A stretch of 7,751 bases of DNA from Candidatus Moranbacteria bacterium CG_4_9_14_3_um_filter_42_9. GTDB lineage: Bacteria; Patescibacteriota; Minisyncoccia; Moranbacterales; UBA2206. The notes below the pieces were generated by a model. That model was given only the letters and a program-made list of their open reading frames with translations. It was not told the origin of the DNA and did not search any database. Both the position numbers and the translations under genes were made by a program. Positions 5,006 to 7,751 of this stretch are shown here, piece after piece (the first letter of the stretch is position 1; each line of letters begins with the position of its first letter). The stretch spans positions 1 through 7,751 of the forward strand of contig PFVN01000076.1 of NCBI GenBank assembly GCA_002790635.1. The letters are read 5' to 3'.

Positions 5006-5039
5006 TATACAAGACTAATATTATTAATCTACATTTTTT

Positions 5040-5846
5040 ATGACCAAAGTTATTATTGTCGAAGATGATCCGATGATCTCGGAAATATACGAAAAAAAGT
5101 TCAAAGATGCCGGTTTTGACGTTTCGGCGGTTACCAACGGCGAACAGGTTTTGTCTTTAGCCAAGACGGAAAAAGTGGACGTGATACTTTTGGATCTTAT
5201 TATGCCAAAAATGGACGGATTTGAGGTGATCCGAAGGCTTCGCGACGGTTCTTACGATCCGGGTATAAAAATAATTGTAACCAGCAATTTGAGCTCCCAT
5301 GAAGACCAAGACGAGGCCATGCAGCTCGGAGCTAACGGGTTTGTCGCTAAATCCGATTATAGCCCGAGTGCAATGGTGGCCGAGGTCAATCGGCTCATAA
5401 ATCAATATTCAGAACAGCAAAAAAACGCGGTAAGATTGAATGGTTCGGTCAATGAAAACTTGTCATCGAAGAAAAATAAAAAAATTTTGATGATTGAAGA
5501 TGAGGAAATTTTTATTGATATGTTCGGAGAAAAACTAAAAGGAGAAGGTTATGAACTGGTTTTTGCCCGGAATGGAGCTTGGGGAGCCAAGGAAGCGCTC
5601 AAGGAAAAATTTGATCTTTTTATCATTGATATGGTTATGCCGGCGATGAACGGAAAAGAGATAGTTTCCCGTTTCAAGCTGGACGACGAAACCAAAGATG
5701 TTCCGATTATCTTGCTGTCGGCTTCAATTGAAGACGATGCAGTCAAAAAAATCGAAGCGATGGGCATCCAAGCTTTTTTTCGAAAAACGCAAATCACGCC
5801 CACGGAGTTGGCCAAAAAAGTAAACGAAATTTTGGGTGAAAAATAA
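5040..5846 (+). CDS. Two-receiver (REC-REC) response regulator without output domain
   Basis: The 268 residues contain two CheY-like receiver domains joined by a polar linker (about 124-147). REC1 (about 3-122) has acidic residues Glu8-Asp9-Asp10, phosphoacceptor Asp52 ([11 protein letters not shown]), Thr81 (VTSN) and Lys104 (AKSD), so it looks fully competent. REC2 (about 148-266) has Glu153-Asp154-Glu155, Asp197 ([11 protein letters not shown]), Ser227 (LLSAS) and Lys249 (RKTQ), also complete. No DNA-binding, enzymatic or histidine-phosphotransfer domain follows; the protein ends 2 residues after the second domain. It probably acts by protein-protein contact or as a phosphate relay or sink. 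No histidine kinase is in the window, so its partner is unknown. It starts without a Shine-Dalgarno, with a T-rich stretch before the ATG, and lies 17 nt before aspS, suggesting co-transcription with it. Confidence 0.93.
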   Translation: MTKVIIVEDDPMISEIYEKKFKDAGFDVSAVTNGEQVLSLAKTEKVDVILLDLIMPKMDGFEVIRRLRDGSYDPGIKIIVTSNLSSHEDQDEAMQLGANGFVAKSDYSPSAMVAEVNRLINQYSEQQKNAVRLNGSVNENLSSKKNKKILMIEDEEIFIDMFGEKLKGEGYELVFARNGAWGAKEALKEKFDLFIIDMVMPAMNGKEIVSRFKLDDETKDVPIILLSASIEDDAVKKIEAMGIQAFFRKTQITPTELAKKVNEILGEK

Positions 5847-5863
5847 TTCACTTTTTATTTTAT

Positions 5864-7285
5864 ATGCCAAGAACTTTAATCTCTGAAACGCCAAAATTAA
5901 TCGGGCAAATGGTGATGCTCGCCGGGTGGGCGCATATCCGGCGCGATCATGGCAAGCTCATTTTTATCGATTTGCGTGATCGCAGCGGAATCATTCAGCT
6001 GGTTATTATTCCCGACAAAGAAGAAGCTTATAAAGCGGCCAAAGATGTCCGCAGCGAATTTGTTTTGAAAGTGGAGGGCTTGGTGAAAGCGCGTCCGGGT
6101 GGAGCGGCCAATGAAAAAATCGCGACTGGCTGCGTGGAGCTTGAAGTGGAAAGACTGACAATTTTAAACCAAGCGAAAGCCTTGCCCTTTGAAGTTTCCA
6201 AAGATACGAAAGACATCAACGAAGAACTACGTTTGAAATACCGCTATCTGGATCTCCGGACCGAGCGGATGAAAAATAACACCATAATGAGGCATAAAAT
6301 CGTGAAATTTATGCGGGATTATTGCGATACGCAAGGATTTATCGAAGTCGAAACTCCGGCCCTGACCAAGGGAACTCCCGAGGGGTCAAGAGAATTTATT
6401 GTCCCATCGCGTCTGCATAAAGGAAAATTTTATGTACTTCCGCAATCGCCTCAGCAATTCAAACAGCTTTTGATGGTAGCAGGACTGGAAAAATATTTCC
6501 AGATCGCGCGGTGCTTTCGCGATGAGGACCAAAGAGGCGACCGACAGCCGGAATTTATGCAGTTGGATATGGAAATGAGTTTTATCGAACAAGAAGACAT
6601 CATTCGGATTATTGAAGGGTTGATGATTGAACTGATAAAAAACATCTATCCAGAAAAAAAGATTGCCCAAATTCCTTTCCCGCGCCTGACTTGGGACGAG
6701 GCGATGAAAAAATATAATTCCGACAAACCAGACTTAAGAAAAAATAAAGAAGATCCAAATGAGCTGGCACTTGAGTGGGTAGTAGACTTCCCGATGTTTT
6801 CCCGCGATAAAGAAGGAAATTTGGGAGCCGAACACCATCCCTTTACTTCACCGAAAGCGGAGGATATGCCAACGCTTGAAAGCAATCCAGAAAAAGTAAG
6901 GGCCAATGCGTATGACATTATTTTAAACGGCAATGAAATTGGCGGGGGTTCGATCAGGATCCATGATCGCACGATTCAGCACCGAGTGTTCCAAGTGCTG
7001 GGGATAAAAGAGGAAGATATCCAAAAGCGCTTTGGACATATGCTGGATGCGTTCACCTATGGCGCTCCGCCCCACGGCGGCATCGCGCTAGGCATTGATC
7101 GGATAGTTGCGATTCTCCAGGGCGAGATAAATATCCGCGAGGTAATTGTTTTCCCCAAGACCGGCGAAGCCGAGGACTTGCTGATGGGCGCGCCGAGCGA
7201 AATAGAAGAGAGCCAGTTGCAAGAACTCGGGATCAAAAAAGCCCCAAGTAAGGCGCTAAAAGTAAAAATTCAAACAAAAAAATAG
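5864..7285 (+). CDS. aspS: Aspartyl-tRNA synthetase, lacking the GAD domain, probably non-discriminating
   Basis: AspS charges tRNA-Asp. It has the N-terminal OB-fold anticodon domain (about 1-105: [20 protein letters not shown] at 21-40) and the class II core: RYLDLRT (127-133), [20 protein letters not shown] (159-178), QSPQ (194-197), motif 2 [18 protein letters not shown] (218-235), [10 protein letters not shown] (360-369) and motif 3 GGIALGIDR (405-413). At 473 residues it is far shorter than the roughly 590 of E. coli. The cut is exact: after NSDKPDLR (285-292), where the bacterial GAD domain normally begins, only about ten residues lead straight to EWVVDFPMF (304-312). In the anticodon domain, His29 (RRDHG) and Gly79-Gly80 (RPGG) match residues that in Pseudomonas-type enzymes permit charging of tRNA-Asn as well. 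This is inference from memory of that work. It follows the response regulator by 17 nt, without a Shine-Dalgarno. Confidence 0.96.
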   Translation: MPRTLISETPKLIGQMVMLAGWAHIRRDHGKLIFIDLRDRSGIIQLVIIPDKEEAYKAAKDVRSEFVLKVEGLVKARPGGAANEKIATGCVELEVERLTILNQAKALPFEVSKDTKDINEELRLKYRYLDLRTERMKNNTIMRHKIVKFMRDYCDTQGFIEVETPALTKGTPEGSREFIVPSRLHKGKFYVLPQSPQQFKQLLMVAGLEKYFQIARCFRDEDQRGDRQPEFMQLDMEMSFIEQEDIIRIIEGLMIELIKNIYPEKKIAQIPFPRLTWDEAMKKYNSDKPDLRKNKEDPNELALEWVVDFPMFSRDKEGNLGAEHHPFTSPKAEDMPTLESNPEKVRANAYDIILNGNEIGGGSIRIHDRTIQHRVFQVLGIKEEDIQKRFGHMLDAFTYGAPPHGGIALGIDRIVAILQGEINIREVIVFPKTGEAEDLLMGAPSEIEESQLQELGIKKAPSKALKVKIQTKK

Positions 7286-7286
7286 C

Positions 7287-7751
7287 ATGATCAGCGCAAG
7301 AGAAGCCGTCATTCACGACGAGCAATTGGATAAAAAGAAAATAAAGCTCATCAGCTTTATTTCTTTTTTGTTCGGATTTTCTCAGGCCATTTTGCTTTAT
7401 GTGATGTCTTTCTATTTCAAGTCAGCGACCGAATCGGAAAATGTGGGGATTTTTTACACGGCTTCATACGTAATCGTTCTGATTATTCTGCTCAACCTGC
7501 ATAAACTGGTCAGAAAAATCGGCAAATCGAATGTGTTCCTTTTTTCTCTGCTGGCCAAAATCATCCTCGTTTTTTTCTTGACATTGCTTCATCCGTCTAT
7601 TTTGTCACTTTTGCTTTTGATGGGTTATATAATTTTCAGTAGCCTGGAGTGGACAAACTTGGACGTGATTTTGGAATCTTTTTCTCAGGATCAAATGTCG
7701 GGTCGGATCCGGGGAATTCATTTGACTGTTTTCAATCTGGGATTTCTCCTC
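7287..7751 (+). CDS. MFS-like membrane transporter, N-terminal part (cut by window end)
   Basis: An open frame starts at ATG 7287, one base after the aspS stop, and runs without a stop to the last base, giving 155 residues. A charged N-terminal tail (1-20, ending in DKKKIK) is followed by hydrophobic segments at about 21-44, 53-72, 82-101 and 102-121, then a loop with SGRIRGIHLTVFN (138-150) leading into another helix. Four helices followed by a Gly-Arg-x-Arg-Gly loop fit the first half of a Major Facilitator-type transporter, but the fragment shows no signature that fixes the substrate. There is no Shine-Dalgarno. The 1-nt gap suggests it is read from the response regulator-aspS mRNA, with coupling to aspS termination. 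The remaining two thirds would be downstream. Confidence 0.8.
   Translation, partial: MISAREAVIHDEQLDKKKIKLISFISFLFGFSQAILLYVMSFYFKSATESENVGIFYTASYVIVLIILLNLHKLVRKIGKSNVFLFSLLAKIILVFFLTLLHPSILSLLLLMGYIIFSSLEWTNLDVILESFSQDQMSGRIRGIHLTVFNLGFLL

Noticed and set aside
5549..5851. Antisense ORF of 100 codons in the response regulator gene
   Set aside because: Mirror of a clear REC domain, Ser/Phe-rich and without start signals.
2..7751. Recoding of UGA (as in Gracilibacteria/Absconditabacteria)
   Set aside because: No gene needs an in-frame TGA. All visible stops are TAA or TAG, which is compatible with either code but gives no positive evidence.

Overview
The window looks like part of a small, AT-rich bacterial genome, most likely a Candidate Phyla Radiation (Patescibacteria) member. 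This is inferred from its style, not from a marker gene. The aminoacyl-tRNA synthetases are compact: ProS lacks its editing insertion and AspS lacks the GAD domain. Most genes have no Shine-Dalgarno sequence, and two have consensus-like promoters ending only 8-9 nt before the ATG, which suggests leaderless mRNAs. Gaps are short and operons are mixed. All genes are on the + strand. Every visible stop is TAA or TAG, and there is no sign of UGA recoding.

Layout: (1) 2-244 is the 3' end of an MFS transporter, followed by an intrinsic terminator (251-286). (2) A promoter at 290-318 drives a peptidase E-like (S51) gene at 328-1083, whose expected nucleophilic serine is an isoleucine. (3) 1084-1304 is a long leader for hisG. 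It holds a possible promoter, a 28-codon leader ORF with two His codons (His-Ala-His), and four RNA segments that pair as 1:2, 2:3 or 3:4. Segment 3:4 is an intrinsic terminator and 2:3 is a perfect 9-bp antiterminator. This is the layout of classical translation-coupled attenuation. It is followed by a strong Shine-Dalgarno and hisG (1305-2135), which stands alone without other his genes. (4) A terminator (2201-2235) is followed within 2 nt by a promoter (2238-2266) for a probable operon: HIT protein, proS and ispH (2275-4871), with proS and ispH overlapping as TAATG. (5) 4872-5039 is an AT-rich spacer with direct and inverted repeats and a possible promoter. (6) A second probable operon holds a two-receiver response regulator, aspS, and the 5' part of an MFS-like membrane protein that runs off the window (5040-7751).

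Functionally the window mixes translation genes (ProS, AspS), one isoprenoid enzyme (IspH), one histidine-biosynthesis enzyme (HisG), signalling (the REC-REC protein) and two transporters. AspS carries residues typical of non-discriminating enzymes, which would imply Asn-tRNA made by transamidation. The most notable system is the hisG leader: it seems to be an intact His-responsive attenuator in front of a solitary hisG whose PRPP-binding loop is divergent.
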